Positions 63,445-64,000 of a stretch of DNA of 64,000 nt are shown here, piece after piece. A program made the position numbers and the translations under genes. Source of the stretch: Flavobacterium branchiarum (GTDB lineage Bacteria > Bacteroidota > Bacteroidia > Flavobacteriales > Flavobacteriaceae); the NCBI RefSeq assembly GCF_030409845.1, contig NZ_JAUFQQ010000005.1:1798001-1862000 (forward strand). The letters run 5' to 3'. How positions within the stretch are numbered: position 1 is the first letter of the stretch; the number at the start of each line of letters is the position of its first letter. The notes under the pieces are model-generated. The model was not told where the DNA came from, did no database searches, and saw nothing but the letters and a program-made list of their open reading frames with translations.

Positions 63445-63875
63445 TGGAAAGAACTTTACTCTTAGAAAAAAAAGCTGTCGAAAATTTATTACCACAAAAG
63501 TTCCCTTTTGTAATGGTAGATAAGATGTTGTCATTCAATGAAACATCTTTAGTCTCTGGCTTAAAAATTCAAAGTGAAAATATTTTTTCAGAAAACGGGA
63601 CTTTTCTAGAAGCTGGATTAATAGAACACATGGCACAATCTGTGGCTTTACATACTGGATATGTCTTTTTTTTAAAACAAGAAAAAGCACCTACAGGCTA
63701 TATTGGTTCTATCAAGCAAATTGATATAAAGAAGCTACCAAAAGTTGGCGATGAGATTCAATCGACAATAACAATTCTACAAGAATTTGCTGGAATAACA
63801 CTAGTAGATATTGTTACTACATTAAATAATGAAGAAATCGCAACCGGTCAGATGAAGACCGTTTTAGCCAAATAA
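63444..63875 (+). CDS. FabZ/FabA-like 3-hydroxyacyl-ACP dehydratase, 143 aa
   Basis: Hotdog-fold dehydratase that removes water from the hydroxyacyl-ACP to form the polyene double bond. LLPQKFPFVMVDKMLSF is the FabZ-like beginning, although the usual His (LPHRxPF) is Gln-Lys here. FLEAGLIEHMAQSVALHTGY is the central helix with the catalytic acid as Glu. The ATG overlaps the darB stop. The unusual LLPQKFPF, lacking the catalytic His, should be noted; it may work with the next gene, which does have LPHREPM. Confidence 0.82.
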   Translation: MERTLLLEKKAVENLLPQKFPFVMVDKMLSFNETSLVSGLKIQSENIFSENGTFLEAGLIEHMAQSVALHTGYVFFLKQEKAPTGYIGSIKQIDIKKLPKVGDEIQSTITILQEFAGITLVDIVTTLNNEEIATGQMKTVLAK

Positions 63876-63883
63876 TATAGTAA

Positions 63884-64000
63884 ATGGACACTTCAGTAGA
63901 CATACGAAATTATCTTCCACATCGTGAGCCTATGCTCATGGTCGATTTAATTCTTACAATAGATGCCCTAAGTGTAGAAACTGTTTTTTTAATAAAAGAA
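63884..64000 (+). CDS. Second FabZ-like dehydratase, N-terminal part (runs off the window)
   Basis: Begins MDTSVDIRNYLPHREPMLMV, carrying the catalytic-type His in LPHREPML. It starts 8 nt after the preceding dehydratase. Aryl-polyene clusters often encode paired dehydratases, one with and one without all active-site residues. The remainder lies beyond position 64000. Confidence 0.82.
   Translation, partial: MDTSVDIRNYLPHREPMLMVDLILTIDALSVETVFLIKE

Overview
This window comes from a low-GC member of the Bacteroidota, most likely Flavobacterium. Three things in the sequence support this. Many genes lie behind the TAnnTTTG -7 promoter element typical of the phylum, and starts generally lack an obvious Shine-Dalgarno sequence. 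Several proteins are typical of Bacteroidota (IPExxxVDY protein, TssD-type Hcp, a long PurF, ISAon1-type transposase). The last 12 kb is a flexirubin/dialkylresorcinol gene cluster whose ammonia-lyase closely resembles, from memory, the tyrosine ammonia-lyase of F. johnsoniae.

Layout. 1-4.5 kb: the 5' part of serS, small genes, a PhzF-like gene and an ISAon1-type insertion sequence that has lost the 3' end of its transposase. 4.5-10.3 kb: a complete rRNA operon on the minus strand (16S, tRNA-Ile, tRNA-Ala, 23S, 5S) with a strong terminator and three regularly spaced promoters. 10.3-15 kb: a CDGSH protein, a secreted DinB-like protein and metG. 15-17.7 kb: a 91-residue protein flanked by two copies of a structured RNA-like element, then a RloA/RloB (AbiL-like) gene pair that is probably phage defence. 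17.7-26 kb: an EamA transporter, a HAD phosphatase, a CAT-like acyltransferase, ferritin, a TTG-started Lys/Cys-rich mini-protein and secreted proteins of unknown function.

26-32.4 kb looks like a decaying type VI effector/immunity island. It holds a TssD/Hcp gene, a frameshifted cargo-like gene, three tandem lipoproteins joined by ATGA overlaps, and a 1.5-1.8 kb direct duplication carrying lipoproteins, a gene fusion, an IS3-like end and gene fragments. 32.4-49.8 kb is mostly core genome: tRNA-Leu, prs, L25, pth, sod, purF, a PfkB kinase, an ECF sigma factor with twin divergent promoters, rnhA, purN, acpP-fabF-rnc, an IPExxxVDY protein, pyk and OsmC. 49.8-52.4 kb has galM beside a truncated sodium/sugar symporter and a frameshifted secreted protein.

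52.4-64 kb is the pigment cluster. A flavin-dependent halogenase-like gene faces away from an operon of TAL, a WG-repeat protein, FabG-like reductase, ketosynthase, ACP, LpxL-like acyltransferase, CrtI-like oxidoreductase, DarA, DarB and dehydratases. TAL would supply coumarate as starter. The ketosynthase, ACP, reductase and dehydratases would extend the polyene, and DarA/DarB would make the dialkylresorcinol to which it is esterified. Most intergenic spaces hold hairpin terminators or copies of repeat families; one family shows compensatory base changes in its hairpin.
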